A stretch of 64,000 nt of DNA from Austropuccinia psidii (lineage: Eukaryota > Basidiomycota > Pucciniomycetes > Pucciniales > Sphaerophragmiaceae). Each line of letters starts with the position of its first letter. The first letter of the stretch is position 1. This document shows, in pieces, positions 34,626-46,002 of this stretch. The notes under the pieces are model-generated. The model was not told the DNA's origin. It saw only the letters and a list, made by a program, of their open reading frames with translations, and made no database searches. The stretch lies in the NCBI GenBank assembly GCA_023105745.1, contig JALGQZ010000011.1:15901975-15965974 (forward strand), read 5' to 3'. Made by a program: the position numbers and the translations under genes.

Positions 34626-35695
34626 CTACTTCTGGTTCTTGTGCACTTGTTTTACCAAATCCAACAGCTTCTGAATCATAGGGTCTGACTCTTTCCTCCT
34701 CTGGTTGAAGGAGGTTTTGTTCTTGCCCTTGTTTCCTTGTCTTCTCCTGGAAACCTCCTGGAATGGTGAAGAATGGTGACTTTTTGTCACTGATCTGCTG
34801 GTTTCTGAATGGTGTGAAGCCACTGGAGAGCTAATTTGGCCTGCTCCTTGTGAGCCTGAAGGAATCTGAGTAGGCCCTGTCTGCGTTAACTGTTCTTCTA
34901 TATCTTGGATAGTGGCTTGATTCTCCCTTATCCTCTGTGTCCTTGCCTCCAGGAGCCTGAACTGCCTGGTAGTATTCCAACCTTTGGTGATTACCATCAG
35001 GTCTTTGAAGTCTATCTCTCTAAGACAGATCTTCTGGCAACTTGCTCCAAGTTCTGCCCAGTGAGATGCCAGGTTGAACCTCTTGTTCTCCATGCTCCAT
35101 TGAAAAAAGTCCTTGAGGAGTTGGTGGAGCTGAAGAACTTGATCCATGTCTTTCCAGTCCTCTGGTTTGAGGTCTCCATTGAATTGGAGTGTGAATGGCA
35201 GGGTTGATATTATCTCCCTCATTGTTTTACCATCCACTACTGTGTCCAAGGTGTCCTCATTCAGGTGTTCTGGTTCTGGACAAACCTTCTCTGTCCTCTG
35301 GTTGGTTCCTTTGGAAGCAAAGATCTCTGAGGTGTACAGGTGACATGTTAGTGTTTTCAAGCAGTAAAAATCTTTATGTTCTTAGGGTATTTACCTTTGA
35401 CTGTGCCTTGTACAAATTTTTTGTCTGCTGATTTGGGAAATTTACCTTTAGCGGTTACAACTAGGTTAATTATAGTAATTTTCTCTGTACAAGTTATCAA
35501 GGTTAGTCTACCTTGTATTGATGCAGAATTTCGTGGTTTTCTACTCTTCTGTGTGGCAATGGGTGTCCACTTCTTTGCTGTTATCAGGCCTTCACTGTGC
35601 CTCTTTCCTTTGCCTTTGCTTCCCTCTGGTTCTGAGGGTGTCACTAGTGTGTTGGCCTGTGACTGGCTTTCAAGTGGTATGAAGTTATCTTCCAC
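34626..35695 (-). pseudogene. GypB two-exon upstream ORF (ORF1 plus ORF2)
   Basis: Exon 1 is 35395-35695 (open from a GTG, no ATG), exon 2 is 34626-35326, separated by a 68-nt intron at 35327-35394. Splicing joins them in frame into about 330 codons ending LLDLVKQVHKNQK. About nine tenths of residues agree with GypA by eye. Exon 2 contains DTVVDGKTMREI and a coiled-coil-like, then Ser/Gln-rich and basic tail. No known domain recognised. The 3' splice site upstream of exon 1 is damaged (TTCTG instead of TTCAG). Confidence 0.6.
35327..35394 (-). other. Conserved 68-nt intron in GypB
   Basis: Minus strand GTAAATACCC at the start, CACTAACATG near the end (branch-like CTAAC) and CACCTCAG at the 3' end. 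The size is typical of fungal introns. Position and length match GypA (38568-38635). Confidence 0.65.
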
Positions 35696-36236
35696 AGAAT
35701 CAAAACAGGAAAAAGAGGGCTTACCTCAGCTAAGACTTCTCAAAAAATGCTGCTTTTCACATCTAAGAATGCCCTCTGGGCTTCTATATTATTACAATGT
35801 TCCCTTGTATAATAAAATTGTGATTGAATTAACAATTCCACCTCAGAAATACAGCTTACTGATATTTGGTATACTGTTTGTATACCAATATCTCACAGAA
35901 TAACTTGTAATTAGCATATGTAAACTGTCAAAAAGTGGTGTGTAACAGGGAAATTGTGTTAACAATATGTCCAACCATGCCTCAACTGTTGGTTTATCAG
36001 TATGAGGTGTCTTATTTTAATTAAAAAATAAGACTATATTAATGGCTTAAGTGTTTTTATATGTAAAACACACCAAAAATCTGGGTCTTGTGGTTATTAG
36101 CCACGTGACAAATACTCTTAAAATATGAGTATAAAGTGGTATATATACCAAAAAAAGAAATATATATATATAATATATATATTTTTAAGAAATATTACAC
36201 CTGAAAAGAATAAAACAATTGTCAGAAAACTGGAAA

Positions 36237-37674
36237 TGTCAGCCTGTGACTCAAAACCAGAGCACAAGCATGACAGCCAAAATACCATAAATCAATGGTA
36301 TAGCCAAAATACCACCAAAACATGGAACTGAGCCAAATTAGCTCGAAAGGTATCAAAAGAAAGAGGAAACTCACCCCTTTCTGAAAATATAAGTCCCATC
36401 ACCATAGGACAAGAAATAACAAAGTTATTACTGCCCAAAGTTATTGCTGAGCATAAACCTTAATTTTCACCTCTCATCTAAAATCTAGAAGGAGAGGCTT
36501 AACCCCATCAAATGGGTATTCAAAATGAGGCTCTAAGCCAGGGCTATCCAATGGTGCCAACAAAACTGAGCTAGCACCAGTATAACTTGAGTTATGGTCA
36601 AATTCAGGCCAAATAAGGGTGAACAAAACATTCACCTCTCATCTAACTTTTACAGTTTTAGTGTGAGATACCTAAAGTGGGGTCTTTTTGGAAAGAGAAC
36701 AATCAGGGCTATCTGATGGTGTCATCCATTTCCCCATAACTCAACTACAACAGAAGTTATTGGCCAAACAAGCTTAATACAGCTTTTTGCCCAAACCACG
36801 CCAATGTACAAAAATACTTGTACATGGGATAACTTTGTCATACTTAATGATAACCATGTCAAGTTGGGTACCATTGTGTAGAGCTCATATAGAGCTATTC
36901 AATGAACCAACGCTGAGCTTGATATCTCAAAAACTGACAGAGTTATGACCATTTTAAGGTCAAAATCCCACCAGCTGTCATATACAGCCTTACCATGGGA
37001 TAACACCCCATAATCATGAATATGAGGTGTCAACAGACGAAGGAGCATGTTTTTGCTTCAATACCTCATATGTCAGTCAATACTGGGGTCCCATACAGTT
37101 TCTGTACAGCATTCTACGCGTCATACACGTCAGAATCAGGCTGTGAGGTCCCCAGATGAAAATTTTCACCCTGTATTGGTGAAAACTGCCCAGATGTGGT
37201 TTCAAAACCACATCTGAGCCCAATACAGGTTATACAGGCTGTTTGCAAACCACAAGCCAGTACTAGAGAGTGAAAAAATCTTCACTTCCTCTACGTGGAA
37301 AGGTCTAGCACCCTTGCCACCCCATTTCAGGATAAAAAGGAGGCTTTTCACTGCCAGAATTGCTTCTTCATCCTGCTCTTGAATAACCTACGTAGTAAAC
37401 TGTCAAAAACAGTTTTACTCTTGGTTAATAATCAGGTATACTCTTAATTTAAAGTATTGTAGTCTTTATTATTGTAACCCAACAGGTAAAGCTGCACCCA
37501 GGGCTTTCAACAGCGCTCACCACCACTATATCTCTATAGTAAAGCCCTTTAAATCTTAAATTAAATCATTTATTATCAATCTTATCATCTTTTAAAACCA
37601 TTCTTACCGTGTCACAGTCATAGTTAAAGCTTGTAAATACTCATATACACCTTTATCATAGACTCAGCCTGACA
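36237..37674 (+). repeat. GypA 5' LTR
   Basis: About 1438 bp, TGTCAGCCTGTGACTC...ACTCAGCCTGACA, the two ends forming a short inverted repeat. All differences from the 3' LTR lie in its first 680 bp or so. From 37197 on it contains no ATG. Confidence 0.95.
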
Positions 37675-37691
37675 TTTTGGGGGCCTGGCCG
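37675..37691 (+). other. Candidate GypA primer-binding site
   Basis: TTTTGGGGGCCTGGCCG directly after the LTR. The equivalent TTTTGGGGGCCTGGC is at the GypB LTR edge (about 45988-46002, minus) and TTTTTGGGGGCAAGCC at the GypC edge (about 54084-54099, minus). Conservation in place supports a PBS, but I cannot match it to a tRNA 3' end or anticodon arm. Confidence 0.45.
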
Positions 37692-38218
37692 TGTTGTTTT
37701 TACTTTTGGGACCTTACAAGTGAGTTTTTTCTCTTTTTTATATCTTATTAACCATTGTTTTATCTTTTTTAGGCGTAATTTCCACTTTAAAAAATATATT
37801 TTATATATTTTTATTCTTCTTTATATACTCATATTATAAAAAGAGTATTTTTCACGTGGCTAATACCCACTGAAAACAATCATTTTTGGCGTGTTTTGTA
37901 TATAAAAACACATTAGCCACTAATAAGTCCTGTATTCTTGACTTAATAAGGACACCTCTGACTGAAAAACCATCAGTTGAGGCGTGGATTAAGTGTATTG
38001 TTGACTCAATAGCACTTATATTAAACCACTGATACAGAATACACTTGAAAACCACAAGTGTATCTGTGGGATACTGGCACACAAACAGTGTGACAGGGTA
38101 CCAAAAGCTGTAATTCTGACGTGAAATTGTTGATTCAAATTAAACTGTCATTATACAGGGGCATACTGTAGTAATATACAAGCCCAGAGGCCATTCTTAG
38201 ACGTGCAAAACCAGCCTT

Positions 38219-38267
38219 GTAAGAAGTCTTAACTGACATAAGCCCTCTTTTTCCTGTTTTGATTCAG
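38219..38267 (+). other. Possible first intron of GypA
   Basis: GTAAGAAGTC, then CTTAACTGAC (branch-like CTGAC), a pyrimidine-rich stretch and GATTCAG, 49 nt, ending just before ORF1. GypB has a damaged equivalent (TTTTGAGAAGTC start, GATTCTG end). If real, an upstream exon would be joined to ORF1, but no ATG lies upstream in the leader. Confidence 0.4.
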
Positions 38268-39336
38268 TGGAAGAAAACTTCATACCACTTGAGACCCAGT
38301 CACAGGCCAACATACCAGTGACACCCTCTGAACCAGAGGGCAGCAAGGGCAAAGGAAAAAGGCTTAGTGAAGGCCTGATTACAGCCAAGAAGTGGACACC
38401 AATAGCCACTCAGAGAAGTAGAAAACCACAAAACTCTGCATCAATACAAGGTAAACCAACCTTAACCACTTGTACAGGGAAGATTACAATTATTAACCCA
38501 GTTGTAACTTCCAAAGGCAAACTGCCCAAATCAGCAGATAACAAATTTGTACAAGGCACAGTCAAAGGTAAATACCCTAAGAACATAAAGTTTTTGACTG
38601 CTTGCAAACACTGATATGTCCCCTGCACACCTCAGAGACCTTGGCTTCCAAAGGAACCAGCCAGAGGACAGAGCAGGAATGTCTAGAACCAGAAGACCTG
38701 AAAGAAGACACATTGGACACAGTGGTGGATGGCAAAACAATGAGGGAGATAATATCAACCTTGGCATTCACACTCCAATTCAACAGAAACCTCAAACCAG
38801 AGGACTGGAAGGATATGGATCAAGTTCTTCAAATCCACCAACTCCTCAAAGATTTGTTTCAATGGAGCATGGACAACAAGAGGTTCAACCTAGCAACTCA
38901 CTGGGCAGAACTGGGATCAAGTTGCCAGAAGATCTGTCTCAAAGAGATAGACTTCAAAGACCTTATGGTAATCACCAAGGGTTGGAATCCTACCAGGCAG
39001 CACAGACTCCTGGAGGCAAGGGCACAGAGGATAAGGGAGAACCAAGCCACTATCCAAGCCATAGAAGAACAGTTAACCCAGACAGGGCCTACTCAGATTC
39101 CTTCAGGTTCACAAGGAGCCAGCCAAATCAGCTCTCCAGTGGCTTCACACCATTCAGAAACCAGCAGATCAGTGGCCAAGAGTCACCATTCTTCACAATT
39201 CCAGGAAGTTTCCAGGAGAAGACAAGGAAACAAGGGCAAGAACAAAGCTTCCTTCAACCAGAGGAGGAAAGAGTCAGACCCCATGATCCAGAAGCTGTTA
39301 GATTTGGTAAAAGAAGTACACAAGAACCAGAAGTAG
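38267..39336 (+). CDS. GypA two-exon upstream ORF (ORF1 plus ORF2), no ATG
   Basis: Exon 1 38267-38567, exon 2 38636-39336; splicing of 38568-38635 places them in one frame of about 334 codons ending LLDLVKEVHKNQK and TAG. Exon 1 is basic and Pro/Ser/Thr-rich (KKWTPIATQRSRKP). Exon 2 has a central helical region (AQRIRENQATIQAIEEQLTQ, likely coiled coil) and a basic, Gln/Ser-rich tail. No ATG exists in exon 1 or in 1.4 kb before 38616; the first in-frame ATG is 38740. The protein is conserved in GypB and recognisable in GypC, so it is a true family component, perhaps an N-terminal part of Gag. No domain family recognised. Confidence 0.65.
38568..38635 (+). other. Conserved 68-nt intron in GypA
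   Basis: GTAAATACCC ... CACTGATATG (branch-like CTGAT) ... CACACCTCAG. Same site in GypB (68 nt) and GypC (75 nt). Excision removes the only early ATG (38616) and fuses ORF1 to ORF2. Splicing would also distinguish a full-length genomic RNA from a spliced mRNA. Confidence 0.65.
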
Positions 39337-39338
39337 TG

Positions 39339-42300
39339 GTAAACCACTCTAGAATCAGTAGTCCTAGTAATAGAAACATTACCCCCACTCAGACTGAAAA
39401 TAACATTATCACATCTGATAGTAACATCAACAGTGACACACTGTGGTTACAAATGTCCCAATATGCTGAGCAATCTGCAAAGCAGGCTACAGAATTTGCA
39501 GCTGCCCAAGAGAGGAGTAGAAAAACTCAAGCCTCATTGGAGCAGATAGTTAAAAACCTTCAGGAAGGATATGCTCAACTGAGCAAAGCCTCTGAAGAAA
39601 CCAACAAGAGACTGAATCAAGTCTCTGAAGAACAACACCATAGCAGCAGGGACAGGGAGTGTCTGAACCAAGACATCAACAAATTGTTTGATGCCTACCA
39701 TAGCTTGAAGCCCCAACCACAAGGCCAAGCTATGGAGAATCCATATCAACCAAATGACATCAAACCAGATGCCATGTTGTTGAATAAGGCAAGATCTCCA
39801 TCACAATACCAGGATGGAGATGGCATGTCTTATTCAGAGAAGGAAGCCTTGAAACAGCTTCCTGAGGCCTCAAGCTGGCCCAAATTCTCTGGATCAGGAG
39901 AATATGATCATATGGAACTCATAGATTATATTGATGGACTCGTCATTGATGTACCAAGCATACCAGATTACTGGATCACTGCTAGACTGAACACTGCATT
40001 TAAAGGTCATGCAAGTATATGGTACACTGAAATGAAAGAAATCCATGGCAGAAGAAATTGGCCATGGTGGAAGAGTCAAATAATCCAAAAGTACAGTAAT
40101 GGAACTTGGATATGGCAAAAGACCATGTCATTTGAAAATGACAAATACTCTGTGGACAAAGATCCATATGAGTGGTGTCTTAGACAGTCTAAAAGACTTA
40201 AAGCCATTGATCCTCAAATGAGCATTCAAATGAGGAATCATAAACTTCTGACACAACTGCCAGGAGAACTAGAGCATGCAGTAAAGTGCAGATGCAACCA
40301 AAATTGCACTCTAGATGATATAGCCAATACCTTACAAGACATGAGGAAAAGTACTAATATAGGGAAATTCGCCCCATATAGATGCAATAGTTTTAAAGAG
40401 AAACAACCTTTCAGGGTAGAGTTTAAAGACAAACCCAGAGAAAGAGTGGCAGAAGTGGCAAAGAAGAAGAACTCTTGTCACAATTGTGGTTCAACAGACC
40501 ACTATGCCAACAACTGTCCAAAAGCAAAGAAGAAAGTCTATGCTATAGAAAAAGTCCCTGAAGAAGAACCTCCAACAGAGGATTCTGAATCAGACTCTAT
40601 GGGTGATGCCATCAGAGAAGCATCTGATGAAGAGCAAGACCCAAGAGAGGAATTTCTAGTGGAATACCAAGAGGAAACCCCACTAGAAATCCAGGATATA
40701 CAGTTGGAAGCAGGCATGCCACAAGACACTACCAACAAAAACTTGTGTAAACATACACAAGATGCACAAACATTCTTGGTTACACCAACCAAAGGAAAGG
40801 CATATATACATGGAACAGCCACAAAAATGACTGTATGTATTGACAATGCTCAGCACCCACTGATCATTGACAGTGGAGCACACTGCTCCATAGTGGCCAG
40901 AAATTATCTGGATAACCACTTCCCAAACTGGGAAAAAGAACTCTTGCCCACCAGGGCAAAGAACTTTAAGAGTGCATCTGGAAAGGTGACCTCTATTGGG
41001 ACAATTATCAAAGAGATAATTATACCCCACAGAAAAGGTAATATCAGACTCAACCCAGAGTTTGTAGTGCTTGAAGATGCCCACATCCAAGGGTTTTTAC
41101 TGGGAACAGATTACCAGAGGATGTATGGCATAGATATTTACAATAGTAAAAATAGGCATATTACCATTGGTACTAACAAGGAAAAGAAATTTTCTCTTGA
41201 TATATACCAGATATCTTCTCAGGACCCACTGGAAGAGCTTCTGAAAGAATTCAGAGAGGGACAGTTTAGCACTACCCTCACCAGTAAACAAAAGCTAAGT
41301 TTACTGAAGATGCTGAGGAAGAATAGACCAGCATTTGCCATTGGTGAAGAACCATTAGGCAAGATCAAAGGCCATGATATAGAACTCTATCTGGATGTAG
41401 AAAGGCCTTATCCACCCATGTTAAGGAGACCTCCTTACCCAGCAAGTCTGGAGACCAGGAAAGAGATTGAGAAACATATCAATGAACTCCTGGACATGGA
41501 TGTCATTAGGAAGATTGGACATAATGAAATAGTGGAAATCACCACTCCTGTCCTAATCACCTGGCATGATGGCAAGTCTAGACTGTGTGGAGACTTCAGA
41601 GCCCTGAACAACTACACAAAAGCAGACAGGTACCCTATACCAAGGATACCTCATGCCTTGGATAAACTGGCTAAAGCCAAATACATAACCAAGATGGATT
41701 GTATGAAAGGCTTCCACCAAAATGGAGTTAAACCAAACTCCATGAAGTTGCTCAGAATAATATGCCATATGGGCATATATGAGTACACTAGGATGCCATT
41801 TGGCATCAAGAATGCACCAGCCCACTTCCAAAGGATGATGGACACCATATTTCAAGAAGAAATAATGGAAGGCTGGATGGTAGTGTATATTGATGATATC
41901 ATTATATACTCAGAGACATGGGAAGACCATGTACAATACATAGACAGAGTGCTAAGTAAATGTACACCCATCAATCTAAAAATTTCACTTAAAAAGTGTA
42001 ATTTTGGCCAACAAGAGCTACTAGCTCTAGGACACGAAGTCTCAGGCCTTAGTCTGGCAACTGACCAGAACAAAGTAGCAGCAGTACTGCAAAAGCCAGT
42101 ACCAAAGAACATCAAAGAGATGCAATCTTTCCTTGGATTTGCTAGCTACTATAGAAACCACATCAAAAATTTTGCTCACATAACTAGTAGTTTATACAAG
42201 TTATGCTCAAAGGATGTAGTTTTTGAAATAACCAAGGAAAGGAGGGATGCATATGAGAGGATCAAATATGAACTCACAAATGCACCTGTGCTCATCTTGC

Positions 42301-44471
42301 CTGACTTTGAACTACCATTCAAGTTATATATAGATGCAGCATGTAGCCAAGGCTTGGGAGCAGCCCTTCACCAAAGACAAATTGTGAATGGTGAACCAAG
42401 AGAAGGTGTAATATGTTACATCTCCAGGCAGCTGAAAGATTCAGAAGCCAGGTATGGGGCCACCCAGACAGAATGTCTATGTCTAGTCTGGGCTCTAGAA
42501 AAACTCCATTATTATTTGGAGGGTGCAGTCTTTGAAGTCTACACAGACTGAACAGCCTTGAAGTCTTTACTAAACATGAAGACTACCAATAGACATATGC
42601 TGAGATGGCAAATAGCCATCCAGGAGTATAGAGGGAACATGACCATCATATACAAAGAAGGTAAAAGCCATACCAATGCAGATGGCCTTAGCAGATGGCC
42701 ACTGGACAATGTCAAAAGCAATCCAGCTTATGACCCTGGAGTTGCTGCAAAAATTCCTATCCATTTCATGGAAATAGATAGGAAGAAGAACTTCAGATTC
42801 TCTGAATGGGCACCAGGGAGTGGTACCCTTGACAGTGGAAACACTGATTCAGAAGGGACAGAAACCCCCATACTAGGGATAAGTTCCTCAGAACTGCATA
42901 ATGAATTCTTCAATGCAGTACTGAAATCTTATGCTAAACACAAACAGTGTAGCATACTACTCCAACTCCTTCAACAGAAATACAGGAGCCCAGAACTGGA
43001 AACCCAGCTGGAGTAACCCTGGTTGAGGGCCTATAAGGACAATAAATTCTTCCTTATAGATGGCCTGATTTATCACAGAGACAAGCACACCAGTGCACTC
43101 ACAGTGATAGACAGAGACCACATCTCTTTAATCCTGCAGGAATGCCATGACTGCCCCTACATGGGACACATGAGTGAGGACAGGACTAAGGAGAGGGTAG
43201 CAAGCACAGCTTGGTGGCCCAAGTGGGAGCAAGAGTTGAGTGAATACATCAACACTTGTGAAAGATGCCAAAAGGCAAATAGAAAACATGGGAAGAAATA
43301 TGGGTTGCTTCAACACATAGAAGAACCCAAACACCCATGGGAAACAATCAACATGGACTGGGTCACAGGACTTGTCCCAGGAGGCAAAGAAAACTACAAT
43401 GCCTGCTTAATCATAGTTGATAGGTTCAGCAAGAGCATGAGATGTCTACCATGCCATAAAGAGGACACAGCCATGGACACTGCTCTGTTATTTTGGAATA
43501 ACATCATATCCACCTGTCGAGTCCCTAAGATCATAATTAGTGACAGGGACCCAAAATTTACATCTGAATTTTGGACCAATTTATATGACATGCTTGGCAC
43601 CAAGCTTGCTTTTTCCACAGCTTACCATCCACAAACAGATGGCCTAGCTGAGAGGATGATCCAAACAATGGAGGACATCCTCAGGAGGTTCTGTGCCTAT
43701 GGCATGGAATACAGGGACCATGAGGGATATACCCATGATTGGGTCACCCTCTTACCAGCAGTTCAACTGGCTTATAATACAAGCCAGCACTCTACCAAAG
43801 GAAAAACACCTGCACTGGTAGAGAAAGGGTGGAATCCCCTGTTACCTGTGGATCACTTGAAGAAAAATCTTCTGACCATCCACACCACAGCCAAAGACTT
43901 CCATGATATGTGGAAGAAAGCCTGTGATACTGCTGCCAAATGCATAGCAGAGGCCAAAGAGTACAATAAGCAGAGGTGGGACAAATCACATATGGAACCT
44001 GACTTCAAGGAAGGGGACCAGGTGTTAGTGTCTACACTGAACTTTAACAATCTCAAAGGACCCAAGAAATTGAGAGACTCATTTGTAGGGCCCTTCACTA
44101 TCATTAAGTTGATAGGGAAGAATGCAGTAGAAGTCAAGCTCACTGAGGAGTTTTCTAGGAAACACCCAGTCTTTCCAGTGAGACTGGTCAAGCCATACTT
44201 CCAAACAGAGGAGGAAAAATTCTCCTCCAGGAAGAAGAACATCACTCCACCAGAAATAGTGGAAGTAGAAGACTCCCCTGGACCTGTGAGTAAAATCATC
44301 AGGGCCAGAAAAATCAGACTTAATGGAAAGGATCAGAGACAATACCTAGTCAGATTCAAAAACCAGACAGCTGACAAAGACAAATGGTTGGCAGAGGATG
44401 CCATACCAGATGGGAACCTTCATTTAAGGAGATTCAGAGCCTCAAGGAGGACTGAACAGTCTCATCTATAA
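39339..44471 (+). pseudogene. GypA gag-pol polyprotein with two stops
   Basis: One frame, TGA at 42549-42551 (GypB has Cys here) and TAA at 43014-43016 (GypB has Glu). It is -1 relative to ORF2; conserved residues begin at EPEVVVNHSR. Gag: SGSGEYDHMELIDY and FKGHASIWYTEMKEIHG; CCHC knuckle CHNCGSTDHYANNC (40478-40519); acidic linker; protease IIDSGAHCS (about 40864); RT with RLCGDFRALN and [10 protein letters not shown] (about 41885); RNase [11 protein letters not shown] (about 42325); integrase H2C2 (43144-43272), D, D, E in NMDWVTG, SDRDPKF and DGLAERM; GPF at about 44090; chromodomain-like [20 protein letters not shown] to [10 protein letters not shown] (44280-44400). RT and integrase active sites look intact. 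The frame is also open back to 38616, but that part overlaps ORF2 and is not conserved in GypB. Confidence 0.9.
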
Positions 44472-44496
44472 TGAGCCTTTTTTAGAGGGAGGGTAT

Positions 44497-45933
44497 GTCA
44501 GCCTGTGACTCAAAACCAGAGCACAACCATGACAGCCAAAATACCATAAATCAATGGTATAGCCAAAATACCACCAAAACATGGAGCTGAGCCAAATTAG
44601 CTCAAAGGGTATCAAAAGAAAGAGGAAACTCACCCCTTTCTGAAAATATAAGTCCCATCACCATAGGACAAGAAATAACAAAGTTATTCCTGCCCAAAGT
44701 TATTGCTGAGCATAAACCTTAATTTTCACCTCTCATCTAAAATCTAGAAGGAGAGGCTTAACCCCATCAAATGGGTATTCAAAATGAAGCTCTAAGCCAG
44801 GGCTATCCAATGGTGCCAACCAAACTGAGCTAGCACCAGTATAACTTGAGTTATGGTCAAATTCAGGCCAAATAAGGGTGAACAAAACATTCACCTCTCA
44901 TCTAACTTTTACAGTTTTAGTGTGAGATACCTAAAGTGGGGTCTTTTTGGAAAGAGAACAATCAGGGCTATCTGATGGTGTCATCCATTACCCCATAACT
45001 CAACTACAACAGAAGTTATTGGCCAAACAAGCTTAATACAGCTTTTTGCCCAAACCACGCCAATGTACAAAAATACTTGTACATGGGATAACTTTGTCAT
45101 ACTTAATGATAGCCATGTCAAGTTGGGTACCATTGTGTAGAGCTCATATAGAGCTATTCAATGAACCAACTTTGAGCTTGATATCTCAAAAACTGACAGA
45201 GTTATGACCATTTTAAGGTCAAAATCCCACCAGCTGTCATATACAGCCTTACCATGGGATAACACCCCATAATCATGAATATGAGGTGTCAACAGACGAA
45301 GGAGCATGTTTTTGCTTCAATACCTCATATGTCAGTCAATACTGGGGTCCCATACAGTTTCTGTACAGCATTCTACGCGTCATACACGTCAGAATCAGGC
45401 TGTGAGGTCCCCAGATGAAAATTTTCACCCTGTATTGGTGAAAACTGCCCAGATGTGGTTTCAAAACCACATCTGAGCCCAATACAGGTTATACAGGCTG
45501 TTTGCAAACCACAAGCCAGTACTAGAGAGTGAAAAAATCTTCACTTCCTCTACGTGGAAAGGTCTAGCACCCTTGCCACCCCATTTCAGGATAAAAAGGA
45601 GGCTTTTCACTGCCAGAATTGCTTCTTCATCCTGCTCTTGAATAACCTACGTAGTAAACTGTCAAAAACAGTTTTACTCTTGGTTAATAATCAGGTATAC
45701 TCTTAATTTAAAGTATTGTAGTCTTTATTATTGTAACCCAACAGGTAAAGCTGCACCCAGGGCTTTCAACAGCGCTCACCACCACTATATCTCTATAGTA
45801 AAGCCCTTTAAATCTTAAATTAAATCATTTATTATCAATCTTATCATCTTTTAAAACCATTCTTACCGTGTCACAGTCATAGTTAAAGCTTGTAAATACT
45901 CATATACACCTTTATCATAGACTCAGCCTGACA
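44497..45933 (+). repeat. GypA 3' LTR
   Basis: About 1437 bp. The last 760 bp or so are identical to the 5' LTR as far as I can read. It faces the inverted GypB 5' LTR across a spacer of only 69 bp. Confidence 0.95.
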
Positions 45934-46002
45934 GGAAATAAGAGAAAAAAACTCACTTATAAGGGTCAAAAAAAGGTTTCAAACACAGCCAGGCCCCCAA
46001 AA

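Larger units (their letters stand above)
36237..45933 (+). mobile_element. GypA: nearly intact chromodomain gypsy element
   Basis: 9.70 kb, plus strand, LTRs of about 1437 bp with TGTCAG...CTGACA ends, exact TSD GGAAA (36232-36236, 45934-45938), inserted in the leader of GypB. LTRs differ at about 11 positions. Order of coding parts: ORF1, intron, ORF2, then gag-protease-RT-RNase H-integrase-chromodomain. A purine tract (TTTTTTAGAGGGAGGG) precedes the 3' LTR. It is the youngest gypsy here; two nonsense codons disable gag-pol. Confidence 0.95.

Noticed and set aside
36160..36185. AT dinucleotide run as an origin or regulatory site
   Set aside because: It is a short microsatellite in the GypB leader; the matching GypA leader region has only a looser AT-rich tract.
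37675..37691. Assigning the gypsy primer site to a specific tRNA
   Set aside because: The sequence does not give a normal discriminator base plus CCA, and no anticodon loop with U33 fits; I left it unassigned.
38616..39336. N-terminal 240 codons of the 1311-codon GypA frame as part of gag
   Set aside because: This part overlaps ORF2 in another frame. In GypB the ORF2 frame is intact while this frame is not open, and the proposed intron removes its start. I therefore place conserved gag-pol from about 39339.
39250..39336. Canonical -1 slippery heptamer at the ORF2/gag-pol junction
   Set aside because: I checked the codons of the last 80 bases in the ORF2 frame and found no X XXY YYZ pattern; also tried GT...AG pairs across 39307-39358 but the frame did not work.
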